Shown: piece after piece, positions 1 to 6,439 of the stretch
Layout of the letters: every line of letters starts with the position of its first letter
Numbering within the stretch: the stretch's first letter is position 1
NCBI GenBank assembly: GCA_903861055.1
Contig: CAIOSU010000525.1
Span: 1 to 6,457 of the forward strand
Source: an uncultured bacterium
GTDB lineage: Bacteria > Bacteroidota > Bacteroidia > Chitinophagales > CAIOSU01
Direction: 5' to 3'
Length of the DNA stretch: 6,457 nt
The notes under the pieces: model-generated
Database searches by the model: none
The model's input: only the letters and a program-made list of their open reading frames with translations
Told to the model about the DNA's origin: nothing
Translations under genes and position numbers: made by a program

Positions 1-672
1 GACTTACCAAGCATTATCATATTCTGTTCGCGCAAGAATACGGTGCGTGAGATAAACCGAGAATTGCAAAAAGGTGGATTTAAATCGCGGGCTATCAGTT
101 CCGATTTGGAGCAAAACGAGCGTGAAGAAGTGCTTCTAGCCTTCCGTAACCGCAAGTTGCAGATTTTGGTAGCAACCGATGTATTGTCGCGTGGTATCGA
201 TATTAAAGACATTAACCTAGTTATAAACTACGATGTGCCTGGCGATGCGGAAGACTATGTGCACCGTGTAGGCCGCACAGCCCGTGCATCTACTACTGGT
301 GTTGCCATTACCCTTATCAATGAATATGATATGCGCGGCTTTGGCGATATAGAAACGCTGATTGAGCGCGTAATAACCAAATCGCCGTTGCCAGAAGATT
401 TAGGCGAAGGCCCAGTTTACGACCCTAAAAAGCGAGTTGGGAAGCCAGGCGGCGGAAAAGGTCGCTCTGGTGGTGGTGGCGGCCGTTCAGGAGGAAAGCC
501 AGGTGGCGCCCCCCCAAGAGGCGATAAGCCAAGTGGCGGCAACAATAAAGGTGGCGGCAACCGTGATCGTGGCCCTCGCAAGGAAGGCGGACCCCGCAGA
601 GATGGCGGCGGCGGTGTGGGCAGGCCTTTGCCTCCAAGTGCTGGTGGCGAAGGTAATGGAGGCGCTGCATAA
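1..672 (+). CDS. DEAD-box RNA helicase, RhlE-like, C-terminal part (5' end outside the window)
   Basis: This is the C-terminal RecA-like domain of an ATP-dependent DEAD-box RNA helicase, an enzyme that unwinds short RNA duplexes in ribosome assembly or RNA decay. The frame is open from base 1, so the start codon, Q motif, Walker A and DEAD box lie upstream. Visible motifs are motif IV (IIIFCSR, bases 16-36), motif V (ATDVLSRGIDI, 172-204) and motif VI (YVHRVGRTA, 256-282), whose arginines contact ATP and complete the active site. The stretch after motif VI (GVAITLINEYD, then a PLPEDLGEGPVY-like linker) resembles RhlE/DeaD proteins of Bacteroidota. From about base 430 the protein becomes an 80-residue tail rich in Gly, Arg, Lys and Pro. 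Such tails in this family bind RNA non-specifically and are presumably disordered. The family is certain; the RhlE subgroup is inferred. The stop codon is TAA. A GTG at 43 is internal and not a real start. Confidence 0.95.
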   Translation, partial: DLPSIIIFCSRKNTVREINRELQKGGFKSRAISSDLEQNEREEVLLAFRNRKLQILVATDVLSRGIDIKDINLVINYDVPGDAEDYVHRVGRTARASTTGVAITLINEYDMRGFGDIETLIERVITKSPLPEDLGEGPVYDPKKRVGKPGGGKGRSGGGGGRSGGKPGGAPPRGDKPSGGNNKGGGNRDRGPRKEGGPRRDGGGGVGRPLPPSAGGEGNGGAA

Positions 673-810
673 AGAACAATCGCTTTTAGCTATCGAGATA
701 TAAGACAGCATTGGAATGATTGGATTAAAACCCTTTTGTTAGTGGGTATATCTATTATTGCTGTTGTTTTGTATGAGTGCTGTTTTCAGTCGACCAAAGC
801 CCTAAAAACA

Positions 811-841
811 TAGTGGCCTAAGAGGGGGTCCTAGGCCACTA
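811..841 (-). terminator. Intrinsic terminator of the htrA-type gene
   Basis: A perfect 10-bp inverted repeat, TAGTGGCCTA (811-820) and TAGGCCACTA (832-841), encloses an 11-nt loop. Read on the minus strand the stem is followed by TGTTTTTAGG (810 down to 801), a U-rich run expected of an intrinsic terminator. It lies 80 nt beyond the protease stop codon. On the plus strand the stem is followed by CGCAAACAC without a U-run, so it is a poor terminator for the convergent helicase gene. It could still block read-through or stabilise the 3' end of either transcript. No other clear helicase terminator is seen in 673-920. Confidence 0.65.
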
Positions 842-920
842 CGCAAACACACAACTAACTAATCAACTACATAGATAACGCTCGTTCTGGCAAAAAAAGT
901 CCCCAAAGAGCGGAATTTTT

Positions 921-2396
921 TTACAATCCGAACGCATAATAAAAGGTGCCTTTCTGGTCAGGGTATACTCCTTCTACCATCACACCACCCTTCTTGTTGT
1001 TCAATATTTCTGCCAACTTTTCTTTTGAGGTAATGGGTTGTCTATCAATGTGCGTAATAATAAATCCCTCATGCATATCGGTATAGCGTTTTATCGCACC
1101 ATTGCCTATGCTTTTTACTTTAACGCCAGCTTTTATACCCAATGCTCGTTTTTCGTCGGCACTTAATTCTTCAAACGATACTCCCAAAAGGTCGTCTACT
1201 TTCATATTTTCTTTACTAAGTAGGTCAAGCCCTTGGTTTTTATTCCTTAAGGTTACTACCGTGCTATTCAATTTGCCATCCCTGTAGTATTCCATGTTCA
1301 GTTTATCGCTTGGGCGGAATTGGGCAACCGTTTCTTGCAATTGCGAGGTGCTGTTTATTTTACTGCCGTTTATGCTTCGTATTACATCGCCAGGTTTCAA
1401 ACCGGCGTCATCGGCGGCGCTGCCATCCATTACCTCGTTTATGTACACACCATTAGGGTCGGGCAATTTCAAGGTCTTCATTTGGTCCACCTCCACATTT
1501 CTGATAGTTACGCCCAAGAAGCCACGTTGTACTAGTCCAAATTCTTTAAGGTCGCCCACAACTTTGCGCACTAGGTTAGATGGAACAGCAAAAGAGTACC
1601 CAGCAAATGTACCAGTAGGCGATGCAATGGCGGTGTTTACGCCAATCAATTGTCCGCGCAAATCAACTAATGCACCGCCACTATTACCTGGGTTTACGGC
1701 AGCATCGGTTTGTATAAACGATTCGATGGCCGCATTGTCCTCCAGGATGTTAATCGACCTTCCTTTGGCACTGATAATTCCAGCCGTTACAGTCGATTCA
1801 AGATTAAATGGATTGCCCACGGCCAATACCCATTCACCCACGCGCACCGAATCGGAATTGGCGAACGGCAGGAATATTAAATTGGTAGCATCTATTTTCA
1901 GCAAAGCAATATCGGTAGATGGGTCAGTGCCTATAATTTGGGCCACATACTTTTGCTTATCGTTTAGCACCACTTCTACCTCGCTGGCACCAGCTATTAC
2001 GTGGTTGTTGGTCACTATATATCCATCAGGTGAAATTATTACACCCGAGCCAGAAGCTACCCGTGGCTGGGGTTCAAAACTTCGTCCGCCACCACCGCCA
2101 AAAAAGTCAAATGGGTTAATGAACTGTGGGTTGCCTTGGGTAGCTTTACTCGTAGATGTTACATGCACTACCCCCGGCGTGCTTATGGCAGCGGCATAGG
2201 TAAAATCGATATTGCCATTCACGGGCGCATTGTTGGCCGCTGCATCGCTGAAGTTTGCATATCGCACGGGTTGTTCGGTCTGTACGGCAATGATAGGGTT
2301 TGTATGGGTCTCTTCAAAAGCTTTGTAGCCCCCTAAAGCCGCGGCAGCACTCAAAAAAGATACGGTAACTAACGTTAAAAGTGTCTTGGAGTTCAT
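921..2396 (-). CDS. Do-family (DegP/HtrA/DegQ) serine endoprotease with two PDZ domains
   Basis: This is an envelope protease-chaperone of family S1C that degrades or refolds damaged exported proteins. The 491-residue product begins with a short basic start and a hydrophobic stretch (about residues 5-23), acting as a signal peptide or uncleaved anchor. The trypsin-like domain spans about 66-285. Its catalytic triad is His132 (in TNNHVIAG), Asp162 (STDIALLKI) and Ser239 (NPGNSGGAL). PDZ1 (about 291-385) starts with the carboxylate-binding loop RGFLGVTI and contains the conserved AGLKPGDVI. A second, more divergent PDZ-like region covers about 400-485. The length fits DegP-type proteins (about 450-500). 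A Gly-rich insert, FFGGGGGRSFEP (about 98-109), sits in the region equivalent to the LA loop. The ATG at 2394-2396 is preceded by an A/T-rich leader without Shine-Dalgarno, usual for Bacteroidota. It is divergent from dapF, and I found no clear promoter for it. The DegP/DegQ/DegS distinction cannot be settled here; DegS is unlikely because there are two PDZ regions. Confidence 0.95.
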   Translation of the reverse strand: MNSKTLLTLVTVSFLSAAAALGGYKAFEETHTNPIIAVQTEQPVRYANFSDAAANNAPVNGNIDFTYAAAISTPGVVHVTSTSKATQGNPQFINPFDFFGGGGGRSFEPQPRVASGSGVIISPDGYIVTNNHVIAGASEVEVVLNDKQKYVAQIIGTDPSTDIALLKIDATNLIFLPFANSDSVRVGEWVLAVGNPFNLESTVTAGIISAKGRSINILEDNAAIESFIQTDAAVNPGNSGGALVDLRGQLIGVNTAIASPTGTFAGYSFAVPSNLVRKVVGDLKEFGLVQRGFLGVTIRNVEVDQMKTLKLPDPNGVYINEVMDGSAADDAGLKPGDVIRSINGSKINSTSQLQETVAQFRPSDKLNMEYYRDGKLNSTVVTLRNKNQGLDLLSKENMKVDDLLGVSFEELSADEKRALGIKAGVKVKSIGNGAIKRYTDMHEGFIITHIDRQPITSKEKLAEILNNKKGGVMVEGVYPDQKGTFYYAFGL

Positions 2397-2447
2397 AATA
2401 CAACTATTTTTTGTTTAGTTAGGTTAATGTCAACAAATTTGGTGCCG

Positions 2448-2504
2448 ACTAGTTGACGCTACTGAGGTATAAACCGATTGAAATGGTTTTTTATTTCAAC
2501 TAGT
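2448..2504. repeat. Inverted repeat in the htrA-dapF divergent region
   Basis: ACTAGTTGA (2448-2456) and its exact reverse complement TCAACTAGT (2496-2504) are separated by 39 bp, so equivalent positions are 48 bp apart. A further GTCAAC at 2429-2434 mirrors the GTTGAC at 2452-2457. The arms lie just upstream of the dapF -7 element and within the upstream region of the protease gene, so they could be a paired operator. That function is inferred from position and symmetry only; in an AT-rich spacer a 9-bp match can arise by chance. Confidence 0.4.
2478..2499. repeat. Short hairpin-forming inverted repeat between htrA and dapF
   Basis: TTGAAAT (2478-2484) and ATTTCAA (2493-2499) form a perfect 7-bp stem with the 8-nt loop GGTTTTTT. 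Its right arm overlaps the right arm of the longer inverted repeat (2496-2504). The T-run is inside the loop, so it is not an intrinsic terminator. It could be a protein-binding site, or an RNA hairpin if the protease transcript starts upstream of it. Confidence 0.4.
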
Positions 2505-2519
2505 AAGCCCATATTCACA

Positions 2520-2527
2520 TATCTTTG
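2520..2527 (+). promoter_or_regulatory. Candidate promoter -7 element for dapF
   Basis: TATCTTTG matches the Bacteroidota housekeeping sigma consensus TAnnTTTG exactly. It lies 63 bp before the dapF ATG, predicting a leader of roughly 55-60 nt. No good TTG is present at the expected -33 position about 19-21 bp upstream; only TTTCAAC-like sequence is there. The call therefore rests on the -7 box and position. Confidence 0.5.
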
Positions 2528-2590
2528 CAGTACTTAACAATTATTAACCAATCGCTTGATTAGCAAGGCCAATCCGGTGACAATTTGACC

Positions 2591-3382
2591 ATGGAACTGA
2601 CATTTTTTAAATACCAAGGTGCTGGAAATGACTTCGTGATGATTGACAATCGCGCCAGGGTTTTTAATGGCATTGAGCGAGAATTGTTTGAGCAACTATG
2701 CCACAGGAGGTTTGGTATTGGTGCCGACGGCTTGATATTGTTACAAGAAAAGGAAGGATTTGATTTTGAAATGAAATACTACAATGCCGATGGACGTGAA
2801 AGTACCATGTGCGGCAACGGTGGCAGGTGCGTAGTGATGTTTGCCAAGCAATTGAGGATTATTGAAGCAAACGCTAGTTTTTTAGCAATTGATGGTCCGC
2901 ATCAAGCGATAGTTTTGGAGGATGGAAACGTAAGTTTACAAATGGGGGATGTTTCAAGCATTGGTCGAGATAACGATGCTTACGTGCTTAACACAGGCTC
3001 TCCCCATTACGTGCAGCAGGTAAACGATGCAAATATGGTTGATGTATACAGCAGCGGAAAGGCCATACGATACTCACCAAACTATGCTGAAGAGGGCATT
3101 AACGTAAACTTTGTGCAGGTATTGGGCGATGGGCAGCTAATAGCACGCACCTATGAGCGTGGCGTAGAAAACGAAACCTATGCCTGCGGTACAGGTGTAA
3201 CAGCCAGTGCCATTGCAGCCTCACAAATGCAAGGGTTGGCAAACGGTGATTATGAGTACAGTATTGAAACTTTGGGCGGCCCGCTTGCTGTGAAATATAC
3301 CTTTGAAAACGGAACGGCAAGCAACATTTGGCTCACAGGGCCTGCCGTAAAGGTATTTGACGGAACAATGAGAACGGCCTAA
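2591..3382 (+). CDS. dapF: Diaminopimelate epimerase
   Basis: DapF is a cytoplasmic, cofactor-independent enzyme that interconverts LL- and meso-diaminopimelate, the penultimate step to lysine and a source of the peptidoglycan cross-linking residue. The 263-residue product is close to the usual 270-280. The two catalytic cysteines are Cys74 (MCGNGGRC) and Cys199 (ACGTGV), which act as acid and base on opposite faces of the substrate. Substrate-binding signatures are present: GAGNDF near the start (Asn13), YNADG (Asn65), GINVNF (Asn171) and YERGVENET (Glu189-Arg190). A TTG at 2585 is in frame two codons upstream, but the ATG at 2591 gives the typical family start (MELTFFKYQGAGNDF) and was chosen. 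GGTGA at 2576-2580 is only a weak, distant ribosome-binding candidate. The gene is divergent from the protease gene and followed by a 488-bp gap, so it is probably transcribed alone. Confidence 0.96.
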   Translation: MELTFFKYQGAGNDFVMIDNRARVFNGIERELFEQLCHRRFGIGADGLILLQEKEGFDFEMKYYNADGRESTMCGNGGRCVVMFAKQLRIIEANASFLAIDGPHQAIVLEDGNVSLQMGDVSSIGRDNDAYVLNTGSPHYVQQVNDANMVDVYSSGKAIRYSPNYAEEGINVNFVQVLGDGQLIARTYERGVENETYACGTGVTASAIAASQMQGLANGDYEYSIETLGGPLAVKYTFENGTASNIWLTGPAVKVFDGTMRTA

Positions 3383-3391
3383 AATCCAAAA

Positions 3392-3413
3392 GAGGGGCAT
3401 TGCGCGCCGCCTC
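3392..3413 (+). terminator. Weak candidate terminator after dapF
   Basis: GAGG then GGC (3392-3398) can pair with GCC and CCTC (3406-3413) with one bulged G, giving a GC-rich 7-bp stem that starts 9 nt after the dapF stop. No U-run follows (CTTGCTATC), so this is at best a weak or factor-assisted terminator. Confidence 0.25.
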
Positions 3414-3559
3414 CTTGCTATCAACTAATCACCTTATTCAATTATCACAGCGCTGTAAACTCTGCAGCACGGCAATTTCTGGTGTTGATAAAGTGCTACC
3501 GACCAAAGTAGTATTTAAAGGCCATTGGCACTAAAAAACCTGGAGATGAGTTTTTAGAA

Positions 3560-3625
3560 ATGCCCGCTGACTTATTTCGAAATAATGTTACGGGTAGTGG
3601 TGGTGGAAGTTCCGGCGATTGTTAA
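3560..3625 (+). CDS. Possible 21-residue peptide or gene remnant (doubtful)
   Basis: A short ATG frame encodes 21 residues ending in GSGGGSSGDC and then TAA. The same frame is open 16 codons further upstream (to a stop at 3509-3511) but has no ATG, GTG or TTG there. A C-terminus of Gly/Ser ending in Cys loosely recalls small ribosomal natural-product precursors of Bacteroidota. However, the product is shorter than most of those, has no typical leader, and no modification or export gene lies nearby. There is no obvious ribosome-binding site or promoter directly upstream. It may equally be the tail of a decayed gene or pure chance. Confidence 0.15.
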   Translation: MPADLFRNNVTGSGGGSSGDC

Positions 3626-3768
3626 TAAATTCTTAATAGTTAATCTAATTAATTGATTATCAGATACTTGATACTATGGGTAGAAGTTTTTTGCAACAAT
3701 TATCAAACAAACTATTGATTTTGTTAGTTAACGATGCTACATTGACCCTATGATTGATGGCGTAATGC

Positions 3769-3799
3769 TTGACAATTTAATATCTTATAGTTAGTTTTA
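3769..3799 (+). promoter_or_regulatory. Candidate promoter of the T9SS cargo gene
   Basis: TTG of TTGACA (3769-3774) is followed after 20 bp by TAGTTTTA (3792-3799), which differs from the Bacteroidota -7 consensus TAnnTTTG only at its last base. Order and spacing fit the -33/-7 arrangement of this phylum. Transcription would begin near 3805, giving a leader of about 65 nt before the ATG at 3871. A second, poorer box, TAGTTTTT (3838-3845), lacks a well-placed TTG. Confidence 0.45.
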
Positions 3800-3870
3800 C
3801 TGGGATAAAATACGACCAGACCAACTTGTTTCGACTATAGTTTTTAATGTAATAAACTAAATACCCGGAT

Positions 3871-5553
3871 ATGAGAAAATTGTACATGATCTTTTCCCTC
3901 TCGTTAGTGACTGTTTTAGCGGCCAACGGCCAAGCATTTTACAATGCCGGAACTGTAACTATTGAGGGAACAGGCCTACTGTATGTAGATGGAGCTGTAG
4001 AAATAGCGAGCACGGGCTCTGTTACCAACGATGGTGTAATGGAGATTAAAGGTGATTACACCAATGCGCGTACCGATGGTGCCATTTCTAATGGCGCTTC
4101 TGGTGAGCGTATTGTTAAATTAACAGGCGCAGGTAACCTACAAACCATTTCTTCGCCTAATGCCTCTTCAGTAAGCTTTTACGAACTGGAAACTCAGAAT
4201 CCAGCCACTTATATCGCAGGTGCTCCTGCGGCAGGTGTGTTGGCCACTACCAACGTAGTGGTAAATGGTCAAGTGACTTTTAACAGTGGAGCCTTAATGA
4301 TGGAAAGCAATGACCTTATTCTTGGCTTGAATGCTACACCAAGTGGATATAGCAGCTTTTATAGCGCTCACTTTACTTCTGGCTCTTTTGTGAAAAAAGT
4401 GGCTACTGGTCAAGCATCAACTGTGCATCAGTTTCCATACTATAAACGCGATTTTAATGGTGGCACGTACCTACCAGCTACCCTTCGCTTGAATACCGCT
4501 CCGGTGCAAGCTGACGAGATTCGTGTAAAGTTTGAAGCGAATAGTAACTTGGGTAACATCTTTCATGTTGGCGGTTGCTCCAACATTGGACCTGGTGGAA
4601 ATCAGAACATTATGTTGAACAGGATGGTGGAGAACTTTGGTGTTTGGCGTATTGATGCGGAAGATGCAAGCAACAATAACCTTGACAACACTGCAGGTTG
4701 GGAGTATGACTTGACCTTATATCCTACAGCAGCAGCATTGAGCAACTTGACCAGCACTTACGGCTCTGAATACTACAAATTGTTGCGTATTGCTTCTCAC
4801 AGTGGCAACACCCTGTTGAATGCTCCCGGTAGCTCAACCGACTGGACCGCTTCTGCAACACAATCTGGTACTTATTGCAATGGTATTGTTGAAATTGCAG
4901 CATACAGCCAAGCTACTGGTATTACTGCCACTCGATTGAATCTGTTCTCTCGCTTTGGCGGTGCAGGCAACGAAGGTGGTGCCAGCTTGCCAATTGAATT
5001 GATTAGCCTTGAGGCGGTGCCTGTTGACAACCAATCCATTGCCGTTAATTGGGCTACTTCTATCGAGATCAACAATAAAGGTTTTGAAGTATTGCGTAGC
5101 ACCGATGGTGATAACTTTACCGCACAAGGTTGGGTTGATGGTAACGGGAATAGCACAGTGCAACACAACTATAGTTTCCTTGACAAAAATGTAGTGCCAA
5201 ACCAATTGTACTACTACCGTTTGCGCCAAGTTGATAATGATAACAATTCCGAACTAACCCACATTGTAAATGCAATGATTACTGGTTCTTCAGTATTTAC
5301 TATCAGCGATTTTATTCCTAACCCTACAACTAATAGCACTCGTATCGAGATTGTAAGCAGCGATGTGAAACATGTGAGTGTGGTTATCTACAATACCTTG
5401 GGTCAGATTATTAGCAACCAAGAAGTTGATACCAACGTAGGTACTACCCCAATAAACTTTGACATGACCGAAGTAGCCTCTGGCACATACTACGGTGTGA
5501 TTAAGGTGGATGGTGAAGAGTACAACAAGAAATTGGTTATTGCCCGTCAATAA
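3871..5553 (+). CDS. Secreted protein with T9SS type A C-terminal sorting domain, function unknown
   Basis: This 560-residue protein is probably exported by Sec and then carried across the outer membrane by the type IX secretion system, for surface attachment or release. Residues 1-20 form a signal peptide (MRKLYMIFSL, then a hydrophobic run) with likely cleavage after Gly20, leaving Gln21 at +1. Residues about 25-70 are short Gly-rich beta-strand units (GTVTIEGTG, GAVEIASTGSV, GVMEIKGDYTN) that suggest a beta-solenoid or similar beta fold. Residues 70-370 match no family I recognise; they carry only two cysteines, Cys236 and Cys336, which could pair. About 373-468 (LPIELISLEA to ELTHIV, with NWATSIEINNKGFEVLRS) is the fibronectin III-like module often found before sorting domains. 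Residues about 478-560 are the type A sorting domain: FIPNPTTNSTRIEI, VVIYNTLGQII, ASGTYYGVIKVDG and the basic end KKLVIARQ. No catalytic motif was seen, so adhesin or matrix roles are guesses. The start codon has an AT-rich leader without Shine-Dalgarno. Confidence 0.9.
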   Translation: MRKLYMIFSLSLVTVLAANGQAFYNAGTVTIEGTGLLYVDGAVEIASTGSVTNDGVMEIKGDYTNARTDGAISNGASGERIVKLTGAGNLQTISSPNASSVSFYELETQNPATYIAGAPAAGVLATTNVVVNGQVTFNSGALMMESNDLILGLNATPSGYSSFYSAHFTSGSFVKKVATGQASTVHQFPYYKRDFNGGTYLPATLRLNTAPVQADEIRVKFEANSNLGNIFHVGGCSNIGPGGNQNIMLNRMVENFGVWRIDAEDASNNNLDNTAGWEYDLTLYPTAAALSNLTSTYGSEYYKLLRIASHSGNTLLNAPGSSTDWTASATQSGTYCNGIVEIAAYSQATGITATRLNLFSRFGGAGNEGGASLPIELISLEAVPVDNQSIAVNWATSIEINNKGFEVLRSTDGDNFTAQGWVDGNGNSTVQHNYSFLDKNVVPNQLYYYRLRQVDNDNNSELTHIVNAMITGSSVFTISDFIPNPTTNSTRIEIVSSDVKHVSVVIYNTLGQIISNQEVDTNVGTTPINFDMTEVASGTYYGVIKVDGEEYNKKLVIARQ

Positions 5554-5577
5554 TACCTTGACAGGTGAAAATGTAAG

Positions 5578-5607
5578 AAAGGTTGGAGCAATTGCTCCAA
5601 CCTTTTT
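5578..5607 (+). terminator. Strong intrinsic terminator after the T9SS cargo gene
   Basis: A perfect palindrome (5578-5605) forms a 12-bp stem, AAAGGTTGGAGC with GCTCCAACCTTT, closed by an AATT tetraloop. The right arm runs into TTTTTAATTTT. It begins 24 nt after the stop codon of the upstream gene. The symmetry also allows activity on the minus strand (A-run becomes U-run), but no minus-strand gene ends here. Confidence 0.9.
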
Positions 5608-5695
5608 AATTTTACCAAAGATAAAAGTGCAGTAAACCATTGTGGCATATTCTTTGTGCAGTTATTTGCAAATTCTTAATCATCAACTAAACTCC

Positions 5696-6400
5696 ATGAA
5701 AAATTACATACTCCTTTTCGCTGTTGCTGCCATTGGTATTATGCCTTTAGCTGCCGAAGCCCAAAAGAACAACAGTGCTGGCAATAATATTGTAACCACC
5801 AACAAAACTATTTATGCTAAGGCTGTTGAGTTTGGCGACTTTAATACGGCTATTGTGGCGGCGCACACCATTTTGGCCAACTCTCCCAACGATTACCATT
5901 TTTTAGACTCTCTGGTGAGTTTATATAGTGCCAATGGCAATTTGGTTGCTGCCGTAAATGCAGGTAATACCATTTTAGATGCCGCACCGCAAAACACAAC
6001 TGTAAGAGAACTGGTGGCCAATAGTTTAGTAGGATTGGGAATGAATGGCGAGGCAATAGTTCATTATAACGACCTATATAGTCGTACCTCGAACATTATT
6101 TACTTGTACAATATTGCCACCACCGAGTTTAGTATGAAAAACTATACCGATTGTGGCTTGACTGTAGAGCGCATTCTAAAAGCCGACGGAAACTTGACCA
6201 AGGTGGCAATAGATGGTGCCGATGGCAAAACGCAGGATATACCGGTAAAAGCAGCTGCCTACAATATTAAAGGTGCTATAGCAGTAGAGGTGAACAATAC
6301 CGCCATAGCTAAAGCAAGCTTTGAGGAGGCGCTAAAAATAGCTCCAGAATTTTCGTTGGCCAAAAGCAATCTCGAGGTGATAAAAAAGACTACTAAATAA
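5696..6400 (+). CDS. Exported tetratricopeptide-repeat (TPR) protein, function unknown
   Basis: The 234-residue product carries a clear signal peptide: MKNYILLFAV plus a hydrophobic run, with probable cleavage after Ala22 (AEA) leaving Gln23 at +1. No lipobox cysteine is present, so it should be periplasmic or secreted rather than a lipoprotein. The rest is alpha-helical with TPR-like units at about 36-65 (AKAVEFGDFNTAIVAAHTIL), 67-98, 101-132 and 135-162. The best unit is at 185-218 (AYNIKGAIAVEVNNTAIAKASFEEALKIAPE). A short break at about 163-184 (DGNLTKVAIDGADGKTQDI) interrupts the array. TPRs mediate protein-protein contacts, so it is likely an envelope scaffold or assembly factor; its partner is unknown. 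A GTG at 5642 would add 18 residues ahead of the signal peptide, so the ATG at 5696 is preferred. A poor -7-like TATTCTTTG (5648-5656, one base too long) lies upstream. The strong terminator at 5578-5607 argues for its own promoter. Confidence 0.85.
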   Translation: MKNYILLFAVAAIGIMPLAAEAQKNNSAGNNIVTTNKTIYAKAVEFGDFNTAIVAAHTILANSPNDYHFLDSLVSLYSANGNLVAAVNAGNTILDAAPQNTTVRELVANSLVGLGMNGEAIVHYNDLYSRTSNIIYLYNIATTEFSMKNYTDCGLTVERILKADGNLTKVAIDGADGKTQDIPVKAAAYNIKGAIAVEVNNTAIAKASFEEALKIAPEFSLAKSNLEVIKKTTK

Positions 6401-6408
6401 CATTGTTT

Positions 6409-6439
6409 TTTGAAGCACCAAAGCGACCTTCAATCTTTG
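6409..6439 (+). promoter_or_regulatory. Candidate promoter reading out of the right edge
   Basis: TTTG (6409-6412) is followed after 19 bp by AATCTTTG (6432-6439), which matches TAnnTTTG except for the first base. Both boxes and the spacing fit a Bacteroidota housekeeping promoter. It begins 9 bases after the TPR gene stop, so it would drive a gene beyond the window; that gene cannot be seen. Confidence 0.4.

Larger units (their letters stand above)
3383..3870. other. 488-bp intergenic region without a recognisable gene
   Basis: The left third is moderately GC-rich and the part from about 3625 is strongly AT-rich. It contains a 21-codon ATG frame at 3560-3625. A 19-bp near-palindrome at 3641-3659 has arms TAATC and GATTA around an AATTAATT core. 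A promoter-like sequence lies at 3769-3799. Two frames run open next to each other without a start codon: one ends in the stop at 3532-3534 (preceding residues VFKGHWH), and the other opens after the stop at 3509-3511 and ends at 3625. That could be a frameshifted relic of an old gene or chance. No tRNA, riboswitch or mobile-element end was recognised. Confidence 0.6.

Noticed and set aside
437..703. Alternative frames over the helicase tail (plus 437-703, minus 425-679 and 487-711)
   Set aside because: They are by-products of the GC-rich, stop-poor Gly/Arg repeat region; the helicase frame continues through it to a normal stop.
905..921. T-run near 915-921 as a helicase terminator on the plus strand
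   Set aside because: Only a 3-bp stem can be drawn before it; there is no stable hairpin.
1294..2199. A 301-codon open frame on the plus strand, antisense to the htrA-type gene
   Set aside because: The minus-strand frame carries an intact catalytic triad and PDZ domains. The antisense product shows no recognisable domain, is rich in Ser/Pro/Thr, and arises from the codon bias of the opposite strand.
2434..2441. CAAATTTG as a -7 promoter element for the minus-strand protease gene
   Set aside because: It is one base off TAnnTTTG, but it is a self-complementary sequence and no TTG lies about 19-21 bp upstream on the minus strand.
2585..2590. TTG at 2585 as the start of dapF
   Set aside because: It adds only two residues, and the ATG at 2591 gives the usual DapF N-terminus.
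4834..5229. Minus-strand open frames inside the T9SS cargo gene (also 4872-5168 and 5290-5640)
   Set aside because: They lie opposite well-supported fibronectin III-like and sorting domains and show no plausible protein features.
5642..5695. GTG at 5642 as the start of the TPR gene
   Set aside because: It would place 18 extra residues, including polar ones, before a standard signal peptide that starts with MKN at 5696.
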